Below, in pieces: positions 11,016-22,183 of a DNA stretch of 64,000 nucleotides. The DNA is from Acanthosepion esculentum (taxonomy: Eukaryota; Mollusca; Cephalopoda; Sepiida; Sepiidae): assembly GCA_964036315.1 (NCBI GenBank), contig OZ038496.1, positions 14,264,076 through 14,328,075 on the forward strand, given 5' to 3'. Each line of letters opens with the position of its first letter. Position 1 is the stretch's first letter. A program made the position numbers and the translations under genes. Below the pieces are notes generated by a model. It searched no databases and was not told the origin of the DNA. It was given only the letters and a program-made list of their open reading frames with translations.

Positions 11016-11580
11016 ATCAATAATGTGCAATTACATTTCAGTTTTTAAATTGTTGTTTTGTTTTGATTACGCATGTAGATGTTATGCATATATCCTCTGG
11101 CATTGGTGTTTCTATTTAATTCTTGAACTGTTAACATAATTTAAGTGTATATTAAAAATAGGGGTTATTAGTGTGTTTTAATTGCATATCAACCTGTATG
11201 GGTTATTTAATGCCGAAATTTAAATGAAAATTCAAACTTTATAATCAATTCAAGCAAATAACATTATTTCATGATTAAATTATAATTACTTAGCTGTATG
11301 TTTTTCCCAAATAATCTTACAAAATCAAACAAAGATTGATAAATTGTTTCTCTCTAGAAGAAATGAGATTAATCGGAGCAAATTTGTTTTGTTTTGAATT
11401 CTTTTGAAAATCTATGCCATGTCTTCAATTTTATTATAAATTGTATCGTTTCTAATTTTACTATAAAAATATATTATTGGTCATTTTTCTATAAAATGTG
11501 TCATCGATCGTTTTGCTTTAAAAATATATTGTAGATAATTTTTTTTAATAAAGAAAACTATGATATTGAATCAACAGCTT
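11016..11580. other. AT-rich stretch with scraps of family X
   Basis: The X tail complement GCATATCAACCTGTATGGGT occurs near 11,187, and X-like sub-repeats (TTTTACTATAAAAATATATT) at 11,440-11,545. No gene seen. Confidence 0.5.
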
Positions 11581-11584
11581 CATC

Positions 11585-11870
11585 CACTGCAAGGAAAGTT
11601 GGTTCTCCGTGTTGCACCAGAATGTTTTTCTCGTCCATCCTTCAAATCTACAAATCTACCATTCGGCTTGCATTGAATACTGTTGCCATATAAGGTCTAT
11701 TGTCCCCACTGTTCATCCCAAGGTTTTCAACAAAATCCAAAGACAGATATGCAATGTTATAGGTCCTGAGCTGGCATCTTGACTCCACTCACTTTCTCAC
11801 AGACATGATGTGGCTTCCCTTTGTCTTTTCTACAAATATTTTCTTGGTAACTGGTTATTTAATTTCATGG
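11585..11870 (+). mobile_element. L-A LINE fragment
   Basis: Matches L-A from CAAGGAAAGTTGGTTCTCCG through TCCAAAGACAGATATGCAAT to GGCTTCCCTTTGTCTTTTCT. It is frameshifted, with stops. The fragment ends where the mariner copy begins. Confidence 0.8.
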
Positions 11871-11875
11871 TAAAT

Positions 11876-12432
11876 ACAAAGTGTAATGGGTAAATTGTTG
11901 CAATTTTTAATTTTGCACATGCATGCTGTTTGGATTTGATTTTGTCGACTGCACAGTATAGTAGGGTCAGTTGGGCACCACCTGTGAGAAAAAGAGTACC
12001 ATGATGCAATTCACTCCATCAGGAATTTGGAAATGGTATGCTGTAATGCTTGGCATTCATACTGGAAGCTCCAATATGAACATTTCAGAGTGTTTAGCTG
12101 TCAATCTGAGGACAATGCAGAGGAACTGGAAAGAGTTGGAGGAGTCTAATGGTGATTATAAAGGTGTTTGGAGTGATCACTAGTGATAGCGATATTATGC
12201 CTCCATTCATCTTTCCATAGAGCCGCAGACTGAACATGGAGGCCTACATCAAGTATCTTGAGAAGGTAGTGCTGCTCTAGATCAAGAAGGTGCCTGCTGG
12301 AAGACCCTATGTTTGGCAACAGGACTCTGCACCATGTCACACAAGCAGAAGAACTCAGTTATTGCTGATAGACAATTTCTGCAACAATATGAATGCCAAG
12401 CAGTACAGCATGCCATTTCCAAATTTCTGGTG
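11876..12432 (+). mobile_element. Tc1/mariner relic, DD37D-like, copy 2, rearranged
   Basis: Starts ACAAAGTGTAATGGGTAAAT, the right end of copy 1 in the other orientation. From 12,001 the plus strand encodes an N-terminal helix-turn-helix (IWKWYAVMLGIHTGSSNMNI, NLRTMQRNWKELEESNGDY). The centre is deleted, and then VWQQDSAPCHTSRRTQLL holds the second catalytic Asp. At about 12,390 an inverted ~40-bp copy of the N-terminal region (complement of IWKWHAV coding) follows. No proper far end was found. Confidence 0.8.
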
Positions 12433-14512
12433 AAATTGGGTAGATGGAACTATTTAAGAGCAATTGATGATTGTGTTAGGAAGAAGTCACAAGTCATCAT
12501 GAATGAGGGTTTGAGTATAATGGCCTGGTTCAGATTTTGTTGATAACACTAAATAATGTGCTCTTTTTGAAAATGTAACTAAGGTTCACTCAGCATAGTT
12601 GCAGTATAATCCACAGGTGGGCTCTGTGGGTGTTGAATAAACACAAGTATGCCTGAGCAATACGTCTGCAACAGGGATTGACTAGCAGCCCTAGAAGACA
12701 GGCATACTCAAATAAAAGTGTCCAGCCAAGAACAATAATATTTAATATAATAATAATAATAAAACTGAGAAAATATATGAAAATTACAAGGATTTTACAT
12801 GTTTTTTTCAGGCCAGCAGACCTTCTGTAAAAATGTATTCAATAGATAACTAAGGCTATAATCTAAATAAATAAATGGTAAATTTTGAGTCTCCTTCTGC
12901 GTGTTTGAAACTCCTTTTAACACAGGCCACACTTGCTCTACATAGACATTTTCTAACATTTTGGAATCAGGGTGATCCTGGGATTGAAAATCTGTTCTTC
13001 ATCTTGTGCTTGAACATCCAGCATTGGGGTTTGTGTTCAGATGAGGGGGGAACAGTTAAAAATTCAAATTTTAAAATAACTGAAAAAAGTTAGCGATTTT
13101 AAAAGATTTTAATTTATATTGAGTTTAAAGTAACACAAAAACTTTGTGAATTTAAAATTGTTTGTTTTAAATTCAGTTTAAAATATTTCCAAAACTTTGT
13201 GAATTGAGGGAATCAAATTTATTTCTTCAAAATGCCAAGGAATCAGAATTAAAGTGAGAAATTTCATAACGTATGGTTTTGAAGTTTCACAGAGTTTGTA
13301 ATTTGAAGAACTCAAATCAATTGAAGCTCCACAGAATTTGTGATTTGAAGAACTTAATTTTCAGTTTGAATTGGAATTTTGGCCCAAATTGGAGTTTCAG
13401 CCCAAATTGGTCTTTTGGTTGGATTTGGACTTAAAGCTCAAATCAGAGTTAAAGTGAAGTTTTGAAATTCCATGGAGTTATTTTTTTCAAAATTATCATT
13501 GCTGTTTTCTAAGCTGGAGTAGAGATCCCTTTAGTTTTGGGCTGGTGGCCCAATTAGCCCTCTACAAGATCTAGCTTAAAAGCTCGCACAGAGTGTGGCT
13601 TTTAAGTAACTTATCTGATTAGCAGACTAAAGAGCTTCAGGTTTTTTTTACAATTAAAGAAATTAACATTGATTAATCAAACATCTAGCCTGGATGAGCA
13701 TTTCGATGTAAAAATCTAGAGTCAGCTAACCAGCTAAGTCATTGAACATTTTTTAATTTACTGAATAATTAATAATAATATATAATATATAATAAACATA
13801 TAATAAATAATATATTATATAAAAAGGTATTATAATATATTATAATATAAACAACATTATATGATAATTTATTTTGATCATTTAAAATTGTTTTGAATTT
13901 TTTTTCTATTTCATTGTACTTAATAACCTCAGGTGTAAGCTAACTATTGATTTTAATATTTTTTTTGTTGCATCTGGATACAATTTTTCAATCTTATCCT
14001 TGCCAACATTCTCATTGAACAACCAAATGTATTTGCTGTAAAGCATCATGGGATAGCTTCTTTTTCACTCCACTTCCTCTTTAAATAAAAAGAAAAACAA
14101 ACCAAAAATCTTTTTGTTCTTTTTTTTTCTTAGTTTATTTTTCTTCTTTTTCTCTTCAATGCAGAAAGGAATAAATATTGATTGAAAGCTTTCAGCTGCC
14201 AATGTTTCCAGCTTAAAATGTGTCTGATTTTATTCATTCATTTTTATTTTCTTTTAATTATTTTCATTTTATGCCCATAAGCAAATGGACAATTACTTTT
14301 TGTTTACTAAATTTTATCTTTGCCAATTCCTCATTCCAAAAACAAATAAACAAAATAAAATTTTATGGTGAGTTTTTCTCCTTCAGGTTTCTTTAAGAAA
14401 AAATAAAGCCGAAAAAAAACCCCCAAAAAATCTTATTCCCTTATTTTGACAAATTCACTTACTCAAAATGTGATGAATATGCTTAGCTATTCTAACAAAA
14501 TGCATATGAGCA
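12433..14512. other. AT-rich gap with one shared repeat piece
   Basis: 12,614-12,680 (GGTGGGCTCTGTGGGTGTTG, then AAACACAAGTATGCCTGAGC) matches 29,657-29,715 and is a dispersed repeat of unknown class. 12,875-13,093 has a 72-residue open frame of no recognised family. 13,770-13,860 is almost pure A/T. No gene recognised. Confidence 0.5.
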
Positions 14513-15835
14513 ATTGATTGATTGATTCATTCATTTTCTGCATATTATCATCCCATTGCAGGTTATTTAAAGCCAGAAAATATTTTTAGATTGTATGAAT
14601 TCTTTTTGGAGATAATAATGACAAGGCATACTAATTAACCCATAGCTGGAGGGGAGAAGAGGTGGATTCATAACTAATCAGAAGTTGATAAACAAACAAG
14701 ATATAATGTGGGCATAAAGCGGGGGATCAATTCTATATTACAATCTATATATAAACTGATCTCTCACTTTGTGGCCATGTTAGTTTCTATACATTTATAT
14801 TCCAGAGAATAGAAATAAATCTAAAAGATATGCCTGGGTAGATGATCATCCATTTTATCAACATTTGACTGATTGTTTGATTGATTTATTGATTCATTCG
14901 TTTTTTACGGCTTATCTACCCTTTGTAGGTTATTTAAAGCCAGAAAACAGTTTTAAATTGCAAGAATTTGGGGGAGGAGGGGAGATAATCATCCATTTTA
15001 TCAACATTTGACTGATTGATTGATTTATTGATTCATTCGTTTTTTATGGCTTATCAACCCTTTGCAGGTTATTTAAAGAAAATGTTTTTGGCAATAATAA
15101 TTGTTTAGTGATGCAAGTCTTACAAATTTACCCATAGCTGGAGGGGAGAAGAGGTGGATTTATACCTAATCAGCAATTGATAAACAGAAAAGAAATTATA
15201 CGTGGATATAAAGTGGGGGATCAATTCTATATTACAATCTATATATAAACTGATCTTTCACTTTGTGGCCACTGCAGTTTCTATATATTTACATTCCGGA
15301 GAATGTAAAAAAATATATCTAAAAGACATGCCTGTGTAGCTAATCAGTATTTGATTGATTCATACATTTTCTACAGCTTATCAACCCTTTTGCAGGTTAT
15401 TTAAAGCCAGAAAATATTTTAGATTGTAAGAATCTTTTTTGGATATAATAATAATTTAGTGATACAAGTCTTACTAATTAACCCATAGCTTGGGGGAGAG
15501 GAGATGAATTCACACCTAATCGGAATTTGATAAACAAATAAGAACTTATAATGTGTATATAAAGTGGGGGATCACTTATATAATCTGTGATCCCTCCCTT
15601 TATGGCCATGCTAGTTTCTATACATTTATATTCCAGAGAATGTAAATAAATCTAAAAGACATGCCTGTGTAGCTAATCAATATTTAATTGATTAATTGAT
15701 TTGTTTTTTATGGCTTACCAACCCTTTGCAGATTATTTAAAACCATAAAATATTTTTAGATTATAAGAATTTAAAAACAATGTTTTTGAGATAATAATTG
15801 TTTAATGGTACAGATTTTACTAATTAACCCATAGC
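14513..15835 (-). repeat. Tandem satellite of ~340-bp units built from S1 tail plus another sequence
   Basis: Units start near 14,515, 14,881 (partial), 15,015, 15,350 and 15,690 at TGATTGATTCATTC or its variant. Each begins with the complement of the S1 3' end (GGCTTATCAACCCTTTGCAG, GTTATTTAAAGCCAGAAAA) and runs to CCCATAGCTGGAGGGGAGAA. It then switches to a non-S1 segment with AAAGTGGGGGATCAATTCTA and CACTTTGTGGCCATG, ending AAAGACATGCCTGTGTAGCT. The last unit instead continues into a normal S1 body with tRNA and 5S parts. Confidence 0.85.
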
Positions 15836-16073
15836 TGGAGGGAGAAGAGGTGAGTTCATACTTTTCCCACAGGTATTTGGGAAAGGTAAATGAACATAAT
15901 GAACTCAACATGAATAGGACCATGACTCTCTGATTAACAATTCGAAGCCATTATCTCTTACAACACCTGCACATTCAAGCTTACAGCACTCGGTATTCCC
16001 AAGCAATCACCCATCTAGGTACTCACCATTTTTGACATTGCTTAAATTTGGTGATTCAATGTGATGTAAGTCA
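15836..16073 (-). mobile_element. S1 composite SINE: tRNA-like and 5S-like parts
   Basis: Read on the minus strand: a 5S-like head (about 15,978-16,073, ~96 nt, internally shortened) with TGGGTGATTGCTTGGGAATA and CCGAGTGCTGTAAGCTT. A tRNA-like segment with TAAGAGATAATGGCTTCGAA follows, then the GCTATGGGTTAATTAGT core. The tail is shared with the satellite just to the left. Confidence 0.85.
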
Positions 16074-16131
16074 GTTCAGCCAGGAAGTGTTAAATATCTA
16101 CAATATCTTTATAGACAAAACTTCCAGAAAA

Positions 16132-16300
16132 ACGGCTTATCAACTCTTTGCAGATTATTTAAAGCCAGAAAATATTTTTAGATTGTAAGAAATTTTTTCT
16201 GTTTGTTAATGGTTTAGTCATACTAATTAACCCATAGTTAGGGGGAGAAAAAGCAAATTTCTATCTTTCCATAAGTCATTTTACAGTTGATATGGCTAGT
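16132..16300 (-). mobile_element. S1 tail fragment
   Basis: The complement of the S1 3' end (CGGCTTATCAACTCTTTGCA, TTTAAAGCCAGAAAATATTT) runs into CCCATAGTTAGGGGGAGAA, then breaks off before the tRNA-like part. Confidence 0.75.
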
Positions 16301-16460
16301 ATTTACCCAAACCTCCCCACAAGGCGGGATGTGGCACAAGGCCGATTTTTATGTGGGGCGAATCCAAGCTTGTAGGCATAGCCTTGTCTGTTTTCCTCTC
16401 TGACAGGCAGAGAGTTTGACAAATCTGTTGCAAGCCTGACAGCGAACTGCCTGACTCCAA
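16301..16460. other. Unclassified repeat piece
   Basis: Contains GGCACAAGGCC after CAAGGCGGGATGT. Its complement GGCCTTGTGCCACAT appears at 60,033, and GGCACAAGGCCATAAG at 43,723, so it belongs to a dispersed repeat. Confidence 0.45.
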
Positions 16461-16735
16461 ATGGTGCCTTTGAAGTTGATATGGCTAGATGTAACCGTAA
16501 GTTCTATACTAACAGTTTCTTTTCTTGCACTTCTCACTTGTGGAACTCTCTTCTGGCTTCTTGCTTCCCAGTTAACTTTGATCTTCAAAAATTTAAATGC
16601 AATGTCAATCATTATCTTCTGTCTTCTTGTTCTTTTATTGTTATCACTTCTTAATAGTATTTTTTCTCATATTCTCTAACTCAGTAACCCCTTGCATCTT
16701 AGTGGCTTGACTACCTTGTTGGCGGGGGGGGGGGG
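16461..16735 (+). mobile_element. L-A LINE 3' end
   Basis: GATGTAACCGTAAGTTCTAT through TGTGGAACTCTCTTCTGGCT to AAATGCAATGTCAATCATTA corresponds to C(R)RKFY and LWNSLLAS, then KCNVNHY in L-A. The end is CAGTAACCCCTTGCATCTTA plus a G run. Confidence 0.8.
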
Positions 16736-16779
16736 TAATTAAAAAAGAAATATATATCCTACACATCCTCATAATATGT

Positions 16780-16875
16780 ACTTCTAACTTCCCCCTGCCT
16801 TACAGCAATCTCACTTACTAACCCTCTACCCTGAGTGGCCCTTGGGCCTTGTATCAGGTGAACTATAGTTTTTAA
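16780..16875 (+). mobile_element. L-B LINE 3' end
   Basis: CTAACCCTCTACCCTGAGTG and GCCCTTGGGCCTTGTATCAG match the L-B end at 5205-5255. Confidence 0.65.
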
Positions 16876-17109
16876 AAAATGAGACTTTTCCTTTTTTGTG
16901 CCAGTATTTGTGCCCACATTGTTTTTCCTTTTTTAGTAAGTATGTGCAGATGTCTCTTTCTCTGAGACTTTGTCTAAGACATTTTGTGTATAATGGCATT
17001 ATTTAAACTACCATCGTTTTTACCCTATTCTTACTATATCTACCAGTAACCAGAAGATGGTGACTTAGCCATCTTGCTGGTGTTCAATCTACAACTGAAG
17101 CATATTAAG

Positions 17110-17308
17110 GCAGCAATTTAAAAAGAAAGTGAATATAACAAACCGAAACTGGAACTCAATTCTCCAATTAACATTACACCACCCGCAAACCCAAGCTTAC
17201 AACACCTGGTATTCCCAAGTGGTCACCCATCTAGGTTGATTCGATTCAACATTGCTTAACTTGGGTGATCATATAGGAACCGGTGTTTCAACATTATGAA
17301 GCTGTAAA
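17110..17308 (-). mobile_element. S1 composite SINE, 5S-like head and tRNA-like part
   Basis: The 5S-like segment at 17,193-17,308 (minus, ~116 nt) includes GTTTCAACATTATGAAGCTG at its 5' end in complement and AACACCTGGTATTCCCAAGT at its 3' end. A tRNA-like stretch follows toward 17,110. The core and tail are lost. Confidence 0.8.
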
Positions 17309-17417
17309 CTTTATGAATGATTGATAAATGTTGATTGATTTTTCTTTTAATGAAATAGTGAAAATAATGATACAGCACTTGACAAATATTGCTTGCAAAT
17401 TTCAAATATTGATCATG

Positions 17418-18206
17418 TTGTAATATCATATCATATCATATATCAAATCATATCATATCATATATCAAATCCTATCATATAACATATCAAATCATATCAT
17501 ATCATATCAAGTCATATCAAATCATATCATATCAAATCATATCATATCTTATCATATATCAAATCATATATCATATCAAATCATATCATATATAAAATCA
17601 AATCATATCATATCATATCAAATCAAATCATATCAAATCATATCATATCATAACAAATCATATCATATCATATCATATATCAAATCATATCATATATCAA
17701 ATCATATCATATCATATCAAATCATATCATATCATATCTCAAATCATATATCATATATCAAATCATATCATATCATAGCAAGTCATATAATATCATATCA
17801 TTTCATATGAACTCATTTCATATATCATATATCAAATCATATATCATATCAAATCATATCATATATCAAATCAAATCATATCATATCATATCAAATCATA
17901 TCATATCATATATCAAATCATATCATATCAAATCATATCATATCATATATCAAATCATATCATATCAAATCATATCATATCATATATCAAATCATATCAT
18001 ATATCATATCAAATCATATCAAATCATATCATATATCAAATCATATCATATATATCAAATCATATAATATCATATCAAGTCATATCAAATCATATCATAT
18101 ATCAAATCATATCATGTATTAAATCAAATCATATCATATCATATCATATCATATATCAAATCATATCATATATCAAATCATATCATCTCATATCATATCA
18201 TGCACT
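17418..18206. repeat. Pentanucleotide array, TCATA/TCAAA type
   Basis: About 790 bp of CATAT-CATAT and AAATC-ATATC variants, with recurring ATATCAAATCATATCATATC blocks. The YHIISNH-type reading frame at 17,807-18,067 is an artefact of the repeat. Confidence 0.95.
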
Positions 18207-18329
18207 ACAAGCACATGCATAAGCAACCAACTTTTCTATGCACAAAAAATGGATTGGAGCAACTTTTAGTACCACGAATATGCAAATTTTGAAGTCACAA
18301 AAAATTCATGTGTGGAAACAAGACACACT

Positions 18330-18545
18330 GGAAATCAGAGAGCTGAATTCTAATTCCTTTTAGGTTAGCTCTATTCACTTATGTGCAAATACTCTGGGGT
18401 GGAGTATGAATCCATCTCTTTCCCCACCACCAGCTATGAGTTAATTTATAGTACTTGTATCAAAAGAAATCATTATTATCTCTAAAATATTCTTACGCCC
18501 TAAAAATGTTTTAAATAACCTGTTAAAAACAAATCATTAAAAAAA
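18330..18545 (+). mobile_element. tRNA-headed SINE fragment (S1-like)
   Basis: TCAGAGAGCTGAATTCTAAT is the B-box region. CTATTCACTTATGTGCAAAT, CCAGCTATGAGTTAATTTA and AATGTTTTAAATAACCTG follow in S1 order. It ends in an A-rich tract. Confidence 0.75.
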
Positions 18546-18571
18546 AACAAAAAAAAAAAACAGGTCTCCAA

Positions 18572-18808
18572 GTGATCCTCCTCAGGTTCTGAATTCAGAG
18601 TTGTTCTTCTTCTAGAGTGATGACCAACCAAGGCTAAAGAGCCGAGCCTGCACTACTATTTAACCCATAGCTAGGAGATGACAGAGATGGATTCATAACT
18701 TTCTCAAAAATATTTGTGCATAAGTCAGCATAACAAACTTGACTAGAATTTAAACACAGCTTTCCAATTTCTAATTTCAAGTAGCTATCCATTACACCAC
18801 CCTCACAT

Positions 18809-18812
<4 letters not shown>
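18572..18812 (-). mobile_element. S2 SINE, 5' half
   Basis: From right to left on the minus strand: a tRNA-like head with GGTGTAATGGATAGCTACTT, then GCTATGGGTTAAATAGTAGT, and the S2-specific block complementary to TCTGAATTCAGAGTTGTTCT. The long 3' domain seen at 27,121 is absent. Confidence 0.75.
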
Positions 18813-18814
<2 letters not shown>

Positions 18815-18845
<31 letters not shown>

Positions 18846-18922
18846 ATATATATATATTTAATATTTAATATTTTATATTACTAGGATCCACTAAGATTAT
18901 ATATCAATGCATTTATTAGCTT

Positions 18923-18980
<58 letters not shown>
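18815..18980. repeat. (CT)n and (TA)n arrays around a shared AT-rich piece
   Basis: (TC)n at ~18,817-18,842 is followed by (TA)n. Then comes TTTTATATTACTAGGATCCA (shared with 30,668), and a long (TA)n at ~18,926-18,978. Confidence 0.9.
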
Positions 18981-18982
<2 letters not shown>

Positions 18983-20264
18983 AGTAACAAATTGTCCAAA
19001 TCATGTTACAGTATAATTTTCCATCCCACAAAATGTTTAATATCGAAAAAACCACTAAACTAATTGAGTTTCTTTTTTCCCTGTTTTCAGATAACATGTT
19101 TAGTTGTCTTGACACCATTTGTCATAAGAATTTGTCATAGAAAAAGAACAGGTAAAAATCATTTTGTGTCAGCCCCACTGTCTTCCCAACTGAGAAATGA
19201 TGAGAGGAAAAAGATAATTTAGGCTTTCAGTAATGGTACCAACATTCATAATCTGGTTTCCATCTACAAATTCCCTTCAAGAACCATCAAGAGAATGGTA
19301 AATAAGTTTCATGCTAGACGCAATCGTCAGGCTGCGAATGTTGGATTTTCCCTCAACTATTTATATATATGGATTAGTGGTGCATTGTGGGTAATCTATT
19401 GTGGCAGTTATTTTTGAAGGAGTGGCTTGTTTGTATATTTATTTATTTGTTTGAGTTAATTTATTTTAATTGTTTTTCATTTTTGAATTATTTATTCTTT
19501 TCGGTTTTTGATGTTTTATTAACATAGTAAAAAGATTTTGGTGGGGATTGGCTTAGACACCTATTTAATAGTTTGTTTTGGTCTAGGAAGATAATTAAAG
19601 CTATTTATTCGTCGAAAGAAGCAAAAATTGCACAAGGCAGAAAATACAAAAGTGCACCAACCTAATAATCTCAGTACAAAGCGGTTTTGTAGTTTCAACA
19701 GGTTGTTGTCACATGACTTTATGTAGTCCTTTACAGAAAAGTTCAACTTGAATGTTTTGTTCATTTAAATTCTTCTCTAGAAGATGCTGAAATTAATTTT
19801 CTGTCATGGGACTTGAAGCTGCTTTCCAATTGGTATTTAGCTGTTGGCTCTTCTTACTGTCTCCGTAATGATTTATGAGCCCTACTTGACTAATCCCCCA
19901 GCCTTGAAGTGTGGGTGCATGGATGTTTTCTCCTTGATGACTAACTACTTTCTGATCTTGTCAGAAGGTTAGTTTCTTTAAATATGATAAAATATATTCT
20001 TTCCACAAATTTAAAAAAATGAATTCACAACAAGTCACAAAGAAATAATTTTGGTGGTTCTTTAACTGCTAATTTTTTTACAAATTGTCTAGCTTAAAAA
20101 AATTAGCACATAAGTCATTTTACAGTTGATATGGCAAGTATTTACCCAACCCTCACCACAAAAGTAAAAAATAATAAAATTAAAAAAAATAACAAAAAAA
20201 TAAAAAAATAAAAATACACTTTTCTCAAAAGCAAATGTAAAAAAAAGTGCATCCACCAAATTTC
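18981..20264. other. Unassigned stretch
   Basis: No gene recognised. TTTCATGCTAGACGCAATCG at ~19,308 is identical to part of the palindrome at 27,590. 20,114-20,160 shares CATTTTACAGTTGATATGGC with 16,280. Confidence 0.5.
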
Positions 20265-20660
20265 TACAACTGAATTAAGAGTAAAAGAAAATGAGAACAG
20301 TTTTATTGAGAAGAACATACAAAAAGAACAGGATTCAGGAAAATAGAAAATGGTGACTGATGCTGTAGTTAACTTTTTGAAGGTCATATGGAGCAAGGAA
20401 GCCAGAAGCTGGTAGACGAAAAATGTAAGAAAAAAAACTATTAGACTAGAATTTAGGGTTGCTTGTATTGCAACAGTAAAACAAAGAGAACTAGTTGCCA
20501 ATCTAATAATACACTTAAATTCATGAGGTTGAGGTACCAAGGAGTAAAATACATTAGAACAATTGCAAGTGAGAATATTTATTGAAAAGGCAGAGGGAAG
20601 TCATGTTACAACAGTGGGAATCTGATTGAAGCCAACATAATATGGAATCTGTGTAGAGCT
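20265..20660 (-). mobile_element. L-A LINE 3' region
   Basis: The minus strand encodes PQPHEFKCIIRLATSSLCF and LASLLHMTFKKL. Further right it has the complement of CLFYKYSHLQLF-type sequence (TGAGAATATTTATTGAAAAG, GCAGAGGGAAGTCATGTT). Heavily mutated. Confidence 0.7.
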
Positions 20661-21126
20661 ATGGTCGTTTACATTCAACTGTCTGAATTTCTGTATTGAG
20701 GAGATCATTATTTACATTATTTTCACATGGATTATTGTCCTTATCCATGTTCTTATTATCACAATGTTTCAGCCATAGTATAAAATGTTTTAACTCCCTG
20801 ACAAACACAAAAACTTAATACTAGGGATAAAATCTGATAAGAGAATATGTGCCTCTCCTATCCTTAAAGTTGAATAACGAGCAAAACAACGAAGACTCGA
20901 CCACAACACAATATATAAAACTGTAGCAATTTTTTTTTACAAACAGTCTGGCTTAAAAATATGCTTTTCTCAAAGGCACATGTAAAAAAAAAAACAATCT
21001 CGATGATTAAACATTTATTTACTAACTAAAGACTAACTTATAAAAAATAAAATTTTTATAATTCTGCTCTCTGATGAAGGGTCAAAGGAACCATAGCTAA
21101 AACACTGTGATAACAACATTTCATAA
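20661..21126. other. Unassigned stretch
   Basis: AT-rich. GATGAAGGGTCAAAGGAACC near 21,073 resembles a SINE tail domain. No gene seen. Confidence 0.45.
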
Positions 21127-21457
21127 TCAAAAATATTAATTTGTTATCGATTTAGAAGGGGGTTCAGTTTATAATATCGATACAGTGTCAAAGCAATCCC
21201 TGATTTTTACAGAGTTTTACTTTATCACTTAGCTGTTATTTATAAGTATTTATAAATATAAAGTTTGAAAATATGCTAATATCATTGATATCTGCATATT
21301 TATAAATTTTCTGAATTTTTAAATCTTTTTAAACAGTTTTTCATATGCAAAACAGCTAAGTCCAATAACTCTGTAAAAGTTAGGGATCATTTTGACACTG
21401 TATCAATATAATAAACAGGACCCTCCTTCTAAATTAATGGCAAATCAATATTTTTCC
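21127..21457. mobile_element. Foldback element A, ~110-bp inverted arms
   Basis: The left arm (about 21,127-21,237) and right arm (about 21,345-21,457) are inverted copies: TTTAGAAGGGGGTTCAGTTT against the complement TTTAGAAGGAGGGTCCTGTT, and GATACAGTGTCAAA in both. The ~105-bp centre is AT-rich and non-coding. It looks like a MITE or foldback element. No clear target duplication was fixed. Confidence 0.75.
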
Positions 21458-21867
21458 AATTCTGGCAAGTATCCTTGCCTAAGGAATATCTAAAAAATGC
21501 TAATCTATAAAAATTATTTCCTAAAGAAAATTTTCCCTATTTTTTATGCATGGACCACTATATTTAAGTAGTGCCAAAAGGTGAAGTGTAAAGAGCAAAT
21601 TTTAATGATGGACAGATCGCCTTTTTAACATTTTTCTCACAGTTTACATTCTGAATAGGCCTTAAAAAAGTTTAATTTGTAGTTCATTATATAATGATAT
21701 GTTATGAAATGGACAAAGTCCGACAATTATTTTAAGATATTTTTTATGTTTATACATTCTTTTTTATAGATACAAATATTTAAGTAAATGCTCTGTTTAT
21801 AATAAACAGTATTAACAACATTTACCGGCGGGAATGTCCAAGAAATTTTCATAGAAAATATGCGTCT

Positions 21868-21947
21868 ACCAACAGGAATCGAACCTCTGTCCTATACGGA
21901 ACTGTCATATAGCCTGACGTGCTTTTACCGACTGAGCCACAGAGGAG
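21868..21947 (-). pseudogene. tRNA-like sequence in left arm of foldback B
   Basis: The minus strand reads GTGGCTCAGTCGGTAAAAGC (near-perfect A box) and GAGGTTCGATTCCTG (perfect B-box core). The ends do not pair as a tRNA acceptor and the spacing between boxes is enlarged. This is a pol III promoter-bearing tRNA relic, not a tRNA gene. Confidence 0.75.
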
Positions 21948-22096
21948 CGTTTCGGTTAGCAAGGTCGATTTTACTGTTTTTAAACTACAATTCTCCATGA
22001 TATTCTCTGATGATAATGAACAGATATGAATATATGAGAGAAAATCATGGAGAATTGTGGTTTAAAAACAGTAAAATCGACCTTGCTAACCAAAAT

Positions 22097-22183
22097 GCTC
22101 CTATGTGGCTCAGTCGGTAAAAGCATGTCAGGCTATATGATGGTTTCGTATAGGATGCAGGTTCGATTTCTGTCAGAGAATGC
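22097..22183 (+). pseudogene. tRNA-like sequence in right arm of foldback B
   Basis: GTGGCTCAGTCGGTAAAAGC (A box) and CAGGTTCGATTTCTG (B box, one change). It is the inverted partner of the left-arm copy. Confidence 0.75.

Noticed and set aside
17807..18067. 86-residue frame of HIISYIK repeats
   Set aside because: Translation of the TCATA pentanucleotide array.
21868..22183. Two true tRNA genes
   Set aside because: A and B boxes are good, but the ends do not form an acceptor stem and the box spacing is too long; they are tRNA-derived repeats.
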